Numbered from the stretch's first letter, positions 1-7,558 are shown. The stretch is DNA of 20,502 nt from Ghiorsea sp. (GCA_021772875.1 JAJFLD010000034.1:1-20502), one strand, 5' to 3'. The notes: generated by a model not told the origin, from the letters alone. Program-made: numbers and translations.

Positions 1-137
1 CCATCGGTTAAGGCCAGTGCCTTTTTAAGGTCGGTGAACGTTGCATCACCGCGTGCGGTGAGAAATGCGGCAATCCTAGTGCGAATAGGCTGATGCAAAA
101 CACGATCTAAAGCTGAATATTTGTCAGTATCGGGCAT
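1..137 (-). CDS. Winged-helix transcriptional regulator, N-terminal part (cut by window edge)
   Basis: Only the first 45 residues are in the window; the gene runs off the left edge. The translation begins MPDTDKYSALDRVLHQPIRT and continues with a stretch typical of the start of compact winged-helix (MarR/HTH_34-type) regulators: a hydrophobic first helix (RIAAFLTARGDATF) and a second helix (TDLKKALALTDG) leading into the expected recognition helix. The ATG lies 6 bases after the stop codon of the membrane-protein gene upstream, with no strong ribosome-binding site, so it is probably translated by coupling from the same mRNA. It is the best candidate for the protein that binds the paired dyads upstream of the operon; this is inference from position. 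The family call rests on a short fragment. Confidence 0.75.
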   Translation of the reverse strand, partial: MPDTDKYSALDRVLHQPIRTRIAAFLTARGDATFTDLKKALALTD

Positions 138-143
138 GAAGTA

Positions 144-1211
144 TTACAGACCTGCTTGAACCGAAATGGTTATCTTGCCAAACACGCCATCTTGTTCAGA
201 GATGCCAAATTTTATTTCGGGCAAACGTATTTCCAAGCCATCTTTAAGGCTACTCCATGATTCCCCAGCAATGCGATAGCTACCATTGGGCTCACCCGAC
301 GCCATGGTTAAGGAGAAATCTTTGCCAAGGGTTAGCGGCAGGATGATGGTTTTATTTTCTTCTAAAACATTGCTCTTGATGGAAAGGGTGAGTGGAATTT
401 CAGTGCCTTGTGGCAGCAATACAGCCTGTTGTTGTGGGGATTTTGATAGTTGCTGATATTCAGCGAGTGAGATTGCATTGATGCCTTCAAGCTGTTGTTG
501 ATGAAAGCTTTTTTCTATGGTGGCAATGGCAACACCAGGTGCTGTTGCAATGCCTATCCAAAGCAAGAGTTGCATCATAGATATATGACCATGATTACCG
601 TGAAGTAAATATCCGAGCATAGGTAAACCCAAACCAAACACCGATGCAGCAAACCAATGCATCATTTGAAAGGGTAGTGTGATGGTGATGATGGCGAAAA
701 CCATCATCAGCAAGCCAAACCGCGCAAGTGGTTGGCTAGAGAAAAAACCATGAATGATAAAAACAAGTCCAATGAGAAACATCCATAGGCTAAGTTCCAT
801 ATAAGCGCCACCAAAGATGTGCAAACCAAAATCTATGGCTACACCCAGCGCAATAAGCAACCACCATATTTTGGTGACTTGTTTTTGCACAAAAGGAATG
901 CTTTCTTGTTTGCTTTGGCGGATGAGTTTTGTTTTTCGAAGATCTAAAAAAGCAGCCAGTGCCAGAATGGGTGCTTCAAAAAGAAAAATAACAAGCGCCT
1001 GATTGAAGTAATCTGCGATTGATAAGGCATTCACAATATAGGTTAAGCTGGCACAAAGCAGACCACCAGCAATGCCCCAATAAACAAGGCTATGTTGCTC
1101 AAGGCGAATGCTTTGATGGCCTGAAGACATCATGGTGTGGATGCTTTCGAGTTGTTTCTGGGTTTCAGATTGAGAGCCTGATGCTTTCTCAATGTTTAGT
1201 GTTATAGGCAT
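144..1211 (-). CDS. Multi-pass membrane protein with soluble C-terminal domain, function unknown
   Basis: 355 residues. A polar N-terminal tail of about 40 residues is followed by about seven hydrophobic segments (near residues 44-63, 70-88, 115-133, 138-157, 163-182, 184-203 and 213-233). A soluble domain of about 115 residues (240-355), rich in beta-type sequence, would then lie on one side of the membrane. I do not recognise a named family. The gene is the first of two in an operon with a winged-helix regulator, an arrangement in which the membrane protein may sense a signal or be the regulated effector. The start ATG at 1211 has GAGG about 10 bases upstream and is fixed by the promoter and operators just behind it. 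Function is open; the membrane topology is well supported by hydrophobicity. Confidence 0.8.
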   Translation of the reverse strand: MPITLNIEKASGSQSETQKQLESIHTMMSSGHQSIRLEQHSLVYWGIAGGLLCASLTYIVNALSIADYFNQALVIFLFEAPILALAAFLDLRKTKLIRQSKQESIPFVQKQVTKIWWLLIALGVAIDFGLHIFGGAYMELSLWMFLIGLVFIIHGFFSSQPLARFGLLMMVFAIITITLPFQMMHWFAASVFGLGLPMLGYLLHGNHGHISMMQLLLWIGIATAPGVAIATIEKSFHQQQLEGINAISLAEYQQLSKSPQQQAVLLPQGTEIPLTLSIKSNVLEENKTIILPLTLGKDFSLTMASGEPNGSYRIAGESWSSLKDGLEIRLPEIKFGISEQDGVFGKITISVQAGL

Positions 1212-1234
1212 GATATTTACCTCAAGATATTTAA

Positions 1235-1284
1235 ACTCTGTTTTTCAGAGTCTGGCGAAACATAACACTCTGTTTTTCAGAGTG
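1235..1284 (-). promoter_or_regulatory. Tandem dyad operators, two copies of one palindrome
   Basis: Two copies of ACTCTG-TTTTT-CAGAGT occur at 1235-1251 and, extended by one base pair per side, at 1266-1284. Both are perfect inverted repeats with a 5-base centre. Their centres (1243 and 1275) are 32 bp apart, about three helical turns, so two bound dimers would sit on the same DNA face. The right copy lies inside the -35/-10 spacer and the left copy just downstream of the -10. That is the geometry of a repressor site; the binding protein is inferred to be the winged-helix regulator in the same operon. Confidence 0.75.
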
Positions 1285-1288
1285 TCAA
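1259..1288 (-). promoter_or_regulatory. Sigma-70-type promoter of the membrane protein/regulator operon
   Basis: On the minus strand a perfect TTGACA (1283-1288) is followed by an 18-base spacer and TATGTT (1259-1264, 4 of 6 consensus bases). The spacer holds one operator dyad. Transcription would start about 40 bases before the ATG at 1211. Confidence 0.6.
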
Positions 1289-1449
1289 GGTTAGAATGAT
1301 GTTATGCCTACTTCAGCCTTGGCAGAGCGGAAGCGCAGAATGGGTTTGGCCACAATGTTTTGTATAGGCACGGCACCAAACTTCGCGCTGCTTGTTGTTT
1401 TTTCCAAATTATCGTCAAATGAAGTTGTCAAACACGGTTAACAATCAGG

Positions 1450-2409
1450 CTATTTTGTTTGGCTAATTGCCAATGCTTTGTTTGGTCTTCTGGGATTTTT
1501 GGCATAGGCTTTTTCACCAGTTTTTTGTGTCATCGGCCATAAAAATGCATACCAAGGTACATCCATTGACCACATGCGACCATATTTTTTAGGTGTGGCG
1601 ATCTTCTTTTTGTTGGGGTCGAGCACAATGTCGGCAACGATTACACCTTCTTCTTCACCCAGCTCTGCCAAGACCAAACCATCAGCATCTGAAATGGCGG
1701 ACAAACCAGGAAAACTACTATTTAAATAGGGAAGCATGCCAGGTAGTTCTGTTTCTAGGCGACCAACACGATTGGCAAACACATTAGGCACACCCAAAGT
1801 TTTGGCATAGAGGCTACGAATATGTTTTAAGCTATTCTCTAGACGCTGAACGTCTTTAGGAATAATGGGTTTGGGTCGGCCAGCCGCAGATGGAGAAAGT
1901 ACCAAATCAACGGACTGGGCAGCGAGTTCACAAATCCTTTCATAGAGTAAGTTTTCATAACAAATACTCACGCCGATTCGACCCAGTTCGGTTTCAATGA
2001 CGTGAAGCTCATGGCCTGCGGTATAGAAGTTGGCCTCAATGGATGCTGGTGGTGTTTTTCGCACGCTGCCTGCAAGCTCACCATCGGGTGCGGCCAGCAC
2101 AAAATTATTATAAAAATGCTCACCGTCTGCCTCTAAGAAACTAAAACCCAAATAAATATTTTGGGTTTTGGCAGTATGTTGTAACCATTGCACCGATGGC
2201 CCAGCCATGGTTTCGGCATAATCCCAAATGGCTTCGGTTGCCATATAACCGCTAGGCATGAGTTCTGGTAATAATACAAGTTTTGCACCTTGGCTCACTG
2301 CTTGATGAACCCATGATTCGGCATGTTTCAAATTGGCTTGTGTTTGACCAAGTTCGCAATTCATTTGGACAGCCGCAACACGAAGTTTTTTAATTTTAGT
2401 GTTGATCAT
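1450..2409 (-). CDS. Nitrilase-superfamily carbon-nitrogen hydrolase
   Basis: 319 residues, full length for the CN_hydrolase fold. The Glu-Lys-Cys catalytic triad is visible: E49 in LVLLPEL, K118 in SVRKTPPASIEANFYTAG and C150 in GVSICYEN. Such enzymes cleave non-peptide C-N bonds (amides, carbamoyl groups, nitriles) in the cytoplasm; the substrate cannot be told from sequence, and the long C-terminal tail after residue 265 is not diagnostic. The frame stays open upstream to 2565, but the ATG at 2409 is chosen because AAGGAG lies 7 bases before it and residues after it (KLRVAAVQMNC) match the family N-terminus. The first 14 bases overlap the end of the TetR gene, so the two are co-transcribed and probably translationally coupled. 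The TetR protein is a likely local regulator of this enzyme. Confidence 0.88.
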   Translation of the reverse strand: MINTKIKKLRVAAVQMNCELGQTQANLKHAESWVHQAVSQGAKLVLLPELMPSGYMATEAIWDYAETMAGPSVQWLQHTAKTQNIYLGFSFLEADGEHFYNNFVLAAPDGELAGSVRKTPPASIEANFYTAGHELHVIETELGRIGVSICYENLLYERICELAAQSVDLVLSPSAAGRPKPIIPKDVQRLENSLKHIRSLYAKTLGVPNVFANRVGRLETELPGMLPYLNSSFPGLSAISDADGLVLAELGEEEGVIVADIVLDPNKKKIATPKKYGRMWSMDVPWYAFLWPMTQKTGEKAYAKNPRRPNKALAISQTK

Positions 2410-3004
2410 AACGTGCTCCTTGTATGAAAAGGGTAATGGTTTGGCTGAGCTGGTCTTCAAGGGGGGCTGTATCAGTTGTAGAAAACCAGACAAGACAAGT
2501 GGATGTGAATAACAACAGCAACTGGCTTGCCATGGTTGTAGCAGAGATATCTGCGCGGACATCACCTAAGGTTTGTCCAGCGGTGAGCACGTGTGTTAAA
2601 AAACCCTCAAAACCACTTCGGCTATTTTGGCTTTCAGGGTGTTGGCCAATCATCTGAAATTGATAAGTAAACTGGATGCGCGCAAATTCTGGCTCGCGTT
2701 GAAAGATGGATGCAGCGGAGAGGAAAACAGCTGTTAGACGTTGTGGTGTGTCTGAAAAGCTAGCAAACAATTGGGGCAACACATCCTTTTTTTGCTGTAC
2801 ATTTTGCCGCCAATAAGCTGCGATAATCGCTTCTTTGATAGGAAAATATTTATAAAGTGTTGCTTTGGCCACATCAGCTTGTGCAGCAATAAGCTCCATG
2901 GTTGTGTTGGTAAAGCCTTGCGTGCGAAATAATGTCATCGCAACATCAATGATATTACGTTCGGTGGCTTCTTTTTTTCTTTCGCGTCTGCTTTTGTCTT
3001 GCAT
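2396..3004 (-). CDS. TetR/AcrR-family transcriptional regulator
   Basis: 202 residues, a typical TetR length. The N-terminal DNA-binding domain is clear: a basic start (SRRERKKEATERNI), a first helix ending in LFRTQGF, then the helix-turn-helix TTMELIAAQADVAKATLYKYF with the usual LYxYF ending near residues 35-54. The C-terminal ligand-binding part diverges and gives no ligand. The ATG at 3004 is preceded by GAGG (3010-3013), which overlaps the end of a long inverted repeat. The protein probably represses its own operon, including the overlapping amidohydrolase gene, through that repeat. Confidence 0.92.
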   Translation of the reverse strand: MQDKSRRERKKEATERNIIDVAMTLFRTQGFTNTTMELIAAQADVAKATLYKYFPIKEAIIAAYWRQNVQQKKDVLPQLFASFSDTPQRLTAVFLSAASIFQREPEFARIQFTYQFQMIGQHPESQNSRSGFEGFLTHVLTAGQTLGDVRADISATTMASQLLLLFTSTCLVWFSTTDTAPLEDQLSQTITLFIQGARYDQH

Positions 3005-3010
3005 AAGAAC

Positions 3011-3060
3011 CTCGCATAACTATACGTCGAATGTTTTTATACGACGTATAGTTATGCGAG
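3011..3060 (-). promoter_or_regulatory. Perfect 19+19 inverted repeat, probable TetR operator
   Basis: The left arm (3011-3029, ctcgcataactatacgtcg) is repeated exactly as its reverse complement at 3042-3060, with a 12-base spacer. Nested in the right half is a near-perfect 13-bp palindrome, TATACG-A-CGTATA (3038-3050). The repeat begins 7 bases upstream of the TetR ATG and overlaps the ribosome-binding site and the predicted -10 region. The likely role is autorepression; in RNA, any transcript crossing it could also fold and hide the GAGG. Confidence 0.8.
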
Positions 3061-3076
3061 AGTGAATTGTTGTCAA
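3049..3076 (-). promoter_or_regulatory. Probable promoter of the TetR-amidohydrolase operon
   Basis: A perfect TTGACA lies on the minus strand at 3071-3076. The -10 is not obvious: TAACTA after 16 bases (3049-3054) or overlapping AT-rich hexamers fit loosely. It would lie within the right arm of the inverted repeat, consistent with repression by occlusion. Confidence 0.45.
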
Positions 3077-3113
3077 TGTTTGCTAAAGGTTTGAGCTAAG
3101 GCGTGTTTTTGAA

Positions 3114-3671
3114 TCACTTTTCAAACTTGGCGTACAATCCTTTGGCGAGATCTAGTGTTTGAAAAAACCGTGGCCACTGCCATTGTTGGCCGGGATCCCA
3201 TTTGCGTAATGGTGCGATATCTTGGTGGCCGACAATACGTGTTTGGTTCATCAAGGGGTATTCGCGCATAAGGCTTTTACACAAACGTGCGGTTTGTTGG
3301 TATTGGCGTTGGGTAAAGGGTTTGCGTTCATCACCAATCATCTCAATGCCAATGCTGTAATCATTGCAGTTGTCACGCCCTAACCATGTGGATTCACCTG
3401 CATGCCATGCACGTTGATGGGTGGGAACAAATTGCGTGATTTGACCATTACGCGCAACTACAAAATGCGCTGAAACTTGGGCATTTTGAAGCGTATCAAA
3501 GCTTGGGTGTGCTGTGCAATCAAGGTTCCCTAAAAACAAATCATGAATATATTGCTCGTGGAATGTGCCATCAGGCAAAGAAATGGCATGTAAGACAATC
3601 ATATCAACAGCGACACCTAAAGGCCTATCATTGGCATGAGGGGATAGAAGAAGGGGGATGTTTTTATACAT
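3114..3671 (-). CDS. ampD: AmpD-type 1,6-anhydro-N-acetylmuramoyl-L-alanine amidase
   Basis: 185 residues from the chosen start, close to E. coli AmpD, with no signal peptide, as expected for the cytosolic recycling enzyme. It cleaves the muramic acid-L-alanine amide in anhydro-muropeptides taken up during cell-wall recycling. Zinc ligands are visible as H28 (MIVLHAISLP), H149 (VGHQDIAP) and D159 (RKWDPG), and the family glutamate is E110 (SIGIEM). The frame extends to an ATG at 3719 inside the gene upstream, but the ATG at 3671 lies 13 bases after that gene's stop and gives the family-like N-terminus. Neither start has a good ribosome-binding site, so translational coupling is likely. It is the last gene of the cofactor operon. 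Confidence 0.9.
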   Translation of the reverse strand: MYKNIPLLLSPHANDRPLGVAVDMIVLHAISLPDGTFHEQYIHDLFLGNLDCTAHPSFDTLQNAQVSAHFVVARNGQITQFVPTHQRAWHAGESTWLGRDNCNDYSIGIEMIGDERKPFTQRQYQQTARLCKSLMREYPLMNQTRIVGHQDIAPLRKWDPGQQWQWPRFFQTLDLAKGLYAKFEK

Positions 3672-3684
3672 CTGTTTTTTGAAA

Positions 3685-4323
3685 TTACATGCTGCCAACA
3701 AACATGGCATTAAATTCATTTTCAGTCATCATCACAGGATCAATTGCGCCCATGGCTTGGATGTTCTTCCAAAGGATTTCAGCCTCTGCTTCAGGCAAGG
3801 CAGGGAAAATGAAACGGTATGTTGGGATAATTTTTGTTTCTTGGCTGTAAACAAATTCTTTGCCTAGTTTTTTGAGCTCATGATGCCTTTGTTCGGCATA
3901 TTCATTGAGGTAAAAGCGGCCTAAACCTAACATATATTGACCATCACTTTTGCGCAAAATATCAGCGCTTTCAACATTCCATTCTTTAAGTGCAGCTTGA
4001 GCGTCGGTGTATGAAACAAAGGTGCGCGGGTCATCGAATACATGCAGTTGCACAGCTTCTTTGCGGCTTAAGATCATGGGTTCCATATGATGTTCTTTGA
4101 ATAAGGTTTTCAACTGTTCAACTGCTTGATCCCAAACCATACGTTTGGTAAACACACGCCAGCGTTCTTGTTCGAGATTGCCCAAAGAAGGCCGCTCAGC
4201 CAACCAAACTTTCACATCAATTTGTTGGGGTACGACCTTGGCAGGAAACCAAATGTTCCATGCCAGCCATGCTAAACCAAGCATAGTAATAAACCCGAGT
4301 ATGTTTTTGATATTATTCAGCAT
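3685..4323 (-). CDS. Membrane-anchored protein with possible SPOR-like C-terminal domain
   Basis: 212 residues. One hydrophobic segment near the N-terminus (about residues 8-27, FITMLGLAWLAWNIWF) acts as an uncleaved anchor, leaving a soluble region outside the membrane. The part around residues 130-205 (YMLGLGRFYLNEYAEQRHHE followed by an alternating strand/helix pattern) resembles SPOR domains, which bind denuded peptidoglycan, but the match is loose and by eye. In other proteobacteria a SPOR-type protein often follows coaX, which supports the idea. The ATG overlaps the end of coaX by 11 bases and lacks a clear ribosome-binding site, so it is coupled to coaX. The gene is real by context; its function is uncertain. 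Confidence 0.7.
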   Translation of the reverse strand: MLNNIKNILGFITMLGLAWLAWNIWFPAKVVPQQIDVKVWLAERPSLGNLEQERWRVFTKRMVWDQAVEQLKTLFKEHHMEPMILSRKEAVQLHVFDDPRTFVSYTDAQAALKEWNVESADILRKSDGQYMLGLGRFYLNEYAEQRHHELKKLGKEFVYSQETKIIPTYRFIFPALPEAEAEILWKNIQAMGAIDPVMMTENEFNAMFVGSM

Positions 4324-5107
4324 GGAAATGTTTTTTCGCCAACATCAAAATCCCTTTCAAAGTAAGGTGGGGTTCAAGATGGGTTACTTTTGGCATATCA
4401 GGTTGCAATTTTCCAGCCAAACCACCCGTGGCGATGATAGTGGCATGGGCATAACCTTCTTCTGCAAGTAAGCGCGTGATGATGCCATTTAAACCATAAA
4501 CTGCCGACCAATACACCCCAGCTTGCATGCTGCTGATCGTATCTCTACCAATCAAGGTGGTGACAGGTGCAATGGCAACTTCGGGTAACTTGGCAGCACG
4601 TTGTGATAAGGCAGCAAGCGAAACTTCAATGCCTGGTATAATCAAACCACCCACATAACGTCCTGCACTTGAAATGACATCAAAGGTTGTGGCAGTGCCA
4701 CAGTCTAATACAATCACAGGAGAGCCATACATTTCACGCGCAGCAATGGCATTTACAATCCTATCAGCACCAACCTCTTTAGGATTTTTATAATCAATAG
4801 CCAAACCCGTTTTGACATCGGCATCACCAACAAATGCAGGTTCTTGCTCACATGTTTGCATACATGCCTCACGCAAGACTGCATCCAAGTGTGGTACCAC
4901 GCTGGCGACCATAATGCCGTTTAAAGTTTTTGGGTTGTGTTGGAAGCGAGAAAACATGCCGTATAACTGCCAGCTTAGTTCATCGGAGGTCAGTTGATGA
5001 TTGCTGGATAACCGCCAATGGGCGCATAAATCATCACCAACATAAAGACCAAATACCATTTGTGTATTGCCCACATCAATGGTGAGAAAACGAGGTTTGT
5101 TATTCAT
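4313..5107 (-). CDS. coaX: Type III pantothenate kinase
   Basis: 264 residues, usual for CoaX. It phosphorylates pantothenate in the first step of coenzyme A synthesis. Type III (ASKHA-fold) signatures are present: the N-terminal phosphate loop with D11 and DVGNT, GADR at 113-116, DCGTATTFDV at 135-144 with the catalytic-site aspartate D135, and the ATGGLA adenine/phosphate loop near 226-231. The start ATG overlaps the birA stop as ATGA, with GGA about 9 bases upstream, showing tight coupling. The adjacency birA-coaX is common in bacteria. No signs of damage. Confidence 0.96.
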   Translation of the reverse strand: MNNKPRFLTIDVGNTQMVFGLYVGDDLCAHWRLSSNHQLTSDELSWQLYGMFSRFQHNPKTLNGIMVASVVPHLDAVLREACMQTCEQEPAFVGDADVKTGLAIDYKNPKEVGADRIVNAIAAREMYGSPVIVLDCGTATTFDVISSAGRYVGGLIIPGIEVSLAALSQRAAKLPEVAIAPVTTLIGRDTISSMQAGVYWSAVYGLNGIITRLLAEEGYAHATIIATGGLAGKLQPDMPKVTHLEPHLTLKGILMLAKKHFHAE

Positions 5108-5865
5108 CTATTATTTTCCATAAGTGACACATCGCCTGCAATGATACGTTGTTCTACGCCATTGACCAACAAGCGCAGTGTGCCATCGGCTGCTAAACCT
5201 TGTGCAATGCCTTGAATATAGTTGTTGCCATCATGTACAGATACACTTTGACCTGTGGCAATGTGTGCTGCCTCCCATGCTTTTAGGATGGGTGAAAACC
5301 CTTGGGTAAGTAAACATGCATACCATGTTGCAAGGGATTCAAGTACGGCTTGTAACACATCATTTTTTTGGGCAATGCCATTGCTTTGATGATTTAGGCT
5401 TGTGGCAATGGGGGTAAGTGGTTCTGCCCAGCCTTGAGTAGGCTCGAAAATATTAATGCCTATGCCTAAAACCACAGCTTGGGTGTTCGCTCCTTTACAG
5501 CGCATTTCAGTTAAAATGCCGCACACTTTTTTGGCGTTGCCCTTGGCATCAAAAATTAATAAATCATTGGGCCACTTGATGCCGATATGGGGTGTGAATA
5601 AGGATAGGGCTTCGTGCACGGCAACGGCAGTCATTAAGGATAGTTGGGGAATTTTTGTAGGTTTGATGTCTGGGCGTAATAATAGGCTCATGGCAAGGGC
5701 ATCATCAATGGTCGACCATGATCTGCCCAAGCGACCTTTACCTGCTGTTTGTTTGTTGGCTACCACCACCAAACCTTCTTTTGCGCCTGCTTCGGCCTGA
5801 CGCAACACTTCTTTGTTGGTGGAATCAAGTGAATCAAAGTGTTGGACGTTAAAAGTGATGGGCAT
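5104..5865 (-). CDS. birA: Biotin--[acetyl-CoA-carboxylase] ligase, monofunctional type
   Basis: 253 residues from the chosen start. It activates biotin with ATP and transfers it to the biotin carboxyl carrier protein. Landmarks in order are the substrate loop DSLDSTN (11-17), the adenylate-binding AGKGRLGRSW (41-50), KWPNDLL (97-103), KVCGILTE (113-120) and GIGINI (134-139), then a small C-terminal SH3-like domain. There is no N-terminal helix-turn-helix, so unlike E. coli BirA it should not repress biotin genes. The frame runs upstream to 5928 into nadC, but the ATG at 5865 has AAGG 8-12 bases before it and gives the normal N-terminus, 4 bases after the nadC stop. Confidence 0.95.
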   Translation of the reverse strand: MPITFNVQHFDSLDSTNKEVLRQAEAGAKEGLVVVANKQTAGKGRLGRSWSTIDDALAMSLLLRPDIKPTKIPQLSLMTAVAVHEALSLFTPHIGIKWPNDLLIFDAKGNAKKVCGILTEMRCKGANTQAVVLGIGINIFEPTQGWAEPLTPIATSLNHQSNGIAQKNDVLQAVLESLATWYACLLTQGFSPILKAWEAAHIATGQSVSVHDGNNYIQGIAQGLAADGTLRLLVNGVEQRIIAGDVSLMENNR

Positions 5866-5869
5866 AGTT

Positions 5870-6703
5870 TTAACCTTGTCTGACCCGCATGGATAAATCA
5901 AGGGATGCCGCCGAGTGTGTGATTGCACCTACGGCAATACGATTGATGCCTGTTAGCGCATAATCACGGGCATTACTGATATTGATATTACCAGAAGCTT
6001 CTAAGATAATGGAATCAGGCACCAACACACGTGCTTGGGCAACGGTTTGGATATCCATATTATCCAACAGAATAATGTCTGGGCATACCTGCACAGCTTC
6101 GGCCACTTCCGCCAAGGTTTCACATTCAACCTCTATCCAAGTATTCGGTGATAGTTTATGGCAAGCTGCAACGGCATCGGTAATGGAACCAGCAGCGGTA
6201 ATATGATTTTCTTTAATCAGCATGCCCGATGCCAAATCCATACGATGATTAGCTCCGCCACCATCAAGCACAGCCTTTTTCTCCAGCAAACGTAAGCCAG
6301 GTGTTGTTTTGCGTGTATCTACAATGGTGCACGTTGTATGAAGCAGGCATTGGCTGAAAGCAGCAGTTGCAGTGGCAATGCCAGAGAGATGTTGCATAAA
6401 ATTAAGGGCAGTGCGTTCAGCAGAAAGTAGGGCGCGCATATTGCCTGATAATTCACAGATGACAGTGCCTGCTTCTACCTTGTCTTTGTCGGTTTTTAAC
6501 CAAAGCTGTTGGATATTGTTATCCATGGTTTGAAAAACAAGTGCCGCAACTGCACAACCTGATAATACACCTGTGCCTTTAGCTGTAATCATGGCTTTGC
6601 CTTGCTGATCCTTGTTGATGGTGGCTTGTGCTGTTAAATCATGAAAAGCCATGTCTTCTGCAAGGGCAGCATCAATCAAAACTTGAAGTGAAAATTCATC
6701 CAT
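5870..6703 (-). CDS. nadC: Quinolinate phosphoribosyltransferase (nicotinate-nucleotide pyrophosphorylase)
   Basis: 277 residues, full length. It converts quinolinate and PRPP to nicotinate mononucleotide in de novo NAD synthesis. Active-site blocks are all visible: ERTALNFMQHLSGIAT (96-111), DTRKTTPGLR (129-138), HR at 153-154, KENH near 164-167, VECET (192-196), LLDN (212-215), EASGNI (235-240) and HSA (263-265). The ATG at 6703 is preceded by a purine-rich AAAGAGAA. It follows the membrane-protein gene by 26 bases and precedes birA by 4 bases, so it belongs to the same operon. No nadA or nadB is nearby. Confidence 0.96.
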   Translation of the reverse strand: MDEFSLQVLIDAALAEDMAFHDLTAQATINKDQQGKAMITAKGTGVLSGCAVAALVFQTMDNNIQQLWLKTDKDKVEAGTVICELSGNMRALLSAERTALNFMQHLSGIATATAAFSQCLLHTTCTIVDTRKTTPGLRLLEKKAVLDGGGANHRMDLASGMLIKENHITAAGSITDAVAACHKLSPNTWIEVECETLAEVAEAVQVCPDIILLDNMDIQTVAQARVLVPDSIILEASGNINISNARDYALTGINRIAVGAITHSAASLDLSMRVRQG

Positions 6704-6729
6704 TGTTGTTCTCTTTGTGTGTATTCATT

Positions 6730-7416
6730 TTAAAGTATCCATAACATAAGGCTCATGCCTAAAATGGCGAAGGGCATATTCCAGCCAGCGCGAATGAGGG
6801 CGCGAATACTCGAAGCTGCAAGGCTGGCAATCAAGGTTGCAACGTAAAACTGTTGCCAAGTAATACCGTGGTAGAGTTGCAAAGCCCAGGCACAAATAAG
6901 GCTAGAGGCAAAAACCAACATCAAATGCCCTACAAGTGTTTGCAAAGGGTTTCTGGCCAATCCCAGTTGTATACCTTTGCCTGTTTTGTCAATCCACTCT
7001 GCAGCACTCCAAGCCAAACAAAAGCTTAGTGCCACACCTAAACCAAGCTCTGGAGCATCGTAAAACAACACTGCGGAAATAAGAAGACTAAGTAACAGCA
7101 TGAGCCATGGGGTGGGTTGACGTATTTGTTCGGGGCTTGTGTGCCAGCAAAGGCGTAGATGTCTGGCAAAAGGGCTTTGGCTGCGCGTTGCCAAGAGCAA
7201 GGGAAATAAAAACAAAGTCAAAGATAGCAGTGGCATGATGGTATGATCATAAGCAGGCCATACCAAAACCCAAATGGCCAATAAAGGCACCATAGACAGG
7301 CGAATCAAGGAAGGGTTAAGCCCTTTGCGCGTAAGCACCACAGACAACCAAAAGAACTGAAGCAGGCCAGCAGCAAACATTGCAGAGAGTATCATGTCGC
7401 CATTTGAAATAAACAT
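6730..7416 (-). CDS. Polytopic membrane protein of unknown function
   Basis: 228 residues and strongly hydrophobic, with roughly seven membrane segments spread across the whole length and a short basic loop in the middle (near residues 80-100, with several R, H and Q). No catalytic motif stands out to me and I do not recognise the family. Some features (short loops, Asp/Glu at segment ends) would suit a small-lipid kinase or a transporter subunit, but that is guesswork. The ATG at 7416 has AAAGGA 7 bases upstream, a strong site, so an internal ATG at 7395 is less likely. It heads the nadC-birA-coaX operon after a 25-codon leader ORF. Confidence 0.75.
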   Translation of the reverse strand: MFISNGDMILSAMFAAGLLQFFWLSVVLTRKGLNPSLIRLSMVPLLAIWVLVWPAYDHTIMPLLSLTLFLFPLLLATRSQSPFARHLRLCWHTSPEQIRQPTPWLMLLLSLLISAVLFYDAPELGLGVALSFCLAWSAAEWIDKTGKGIQLGLARNPLQTLVGHLMLVFASSLICAWALQLYHGITWQQFYVATLIASLAASSIRALIRAGWNMPFAILGMSLMLWIL

Positions 7417-7419
7417 GTC

Positions 7420-7497
7420 TTATCCTTTGATGTGTCTAGGCATTTGCCCAATGCTGGCATGAGGAAATGAGATAGGGAATGTTTGAACTGTAACCAT
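7420..7497 (-). CDS. Possible 25-residue leader ORF
   Basis: An ATG at 7497 directly follows a strong AAAGGAGTT ribosome-binding site. The frame reads MVTVQTFPISFPHASIGQMP and ends HIKG before a TAA at 7420-7422, which is 3 bases from the start of the next gene and overlaps the downstream AAAGGA-spacer region. Spacing between the ribosome-binding site and ATG is short (2-4 bases). It may be a leader peptide that couples or tunes translation of the membrane protein. No attenuator hairpin or run of regulatory codons is evident. Confidence 0.4.
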   Translation of the reverse strand: MVTVQTFPISFPHASIGQMPRHIKG

Positions 7498-7558
7498 AAC
7501 TCCTTTTGTTGGTCAATGTTCAACCATGCATATGATGGCAACGTTTTTTTAAAACCGC

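Noticed and set aside
1291..1431. Minus-strand open frame of 46 codons behind the nitrilase gene, opening with TTG
   Set aside because: It has no ribosome-binding site, starts only with TTG, matches nothing I recognise and may be chance. The 238-base gap otherwise holds only the promoter and operators near 1235-1288.
2410..2565. Upstream extension of the nitrilase frame
   Set aside because: It lies inside the TetR gene, the extension has no family similarity, and the ATG at 2409 has a far better ribosome-binding site.
4145..4471. Plus-strand open frame of 108 codons across the coaX end
   Set aside because: It is antisense to two well-supported genes, has no recognisable domain and no ribosome-binding site.
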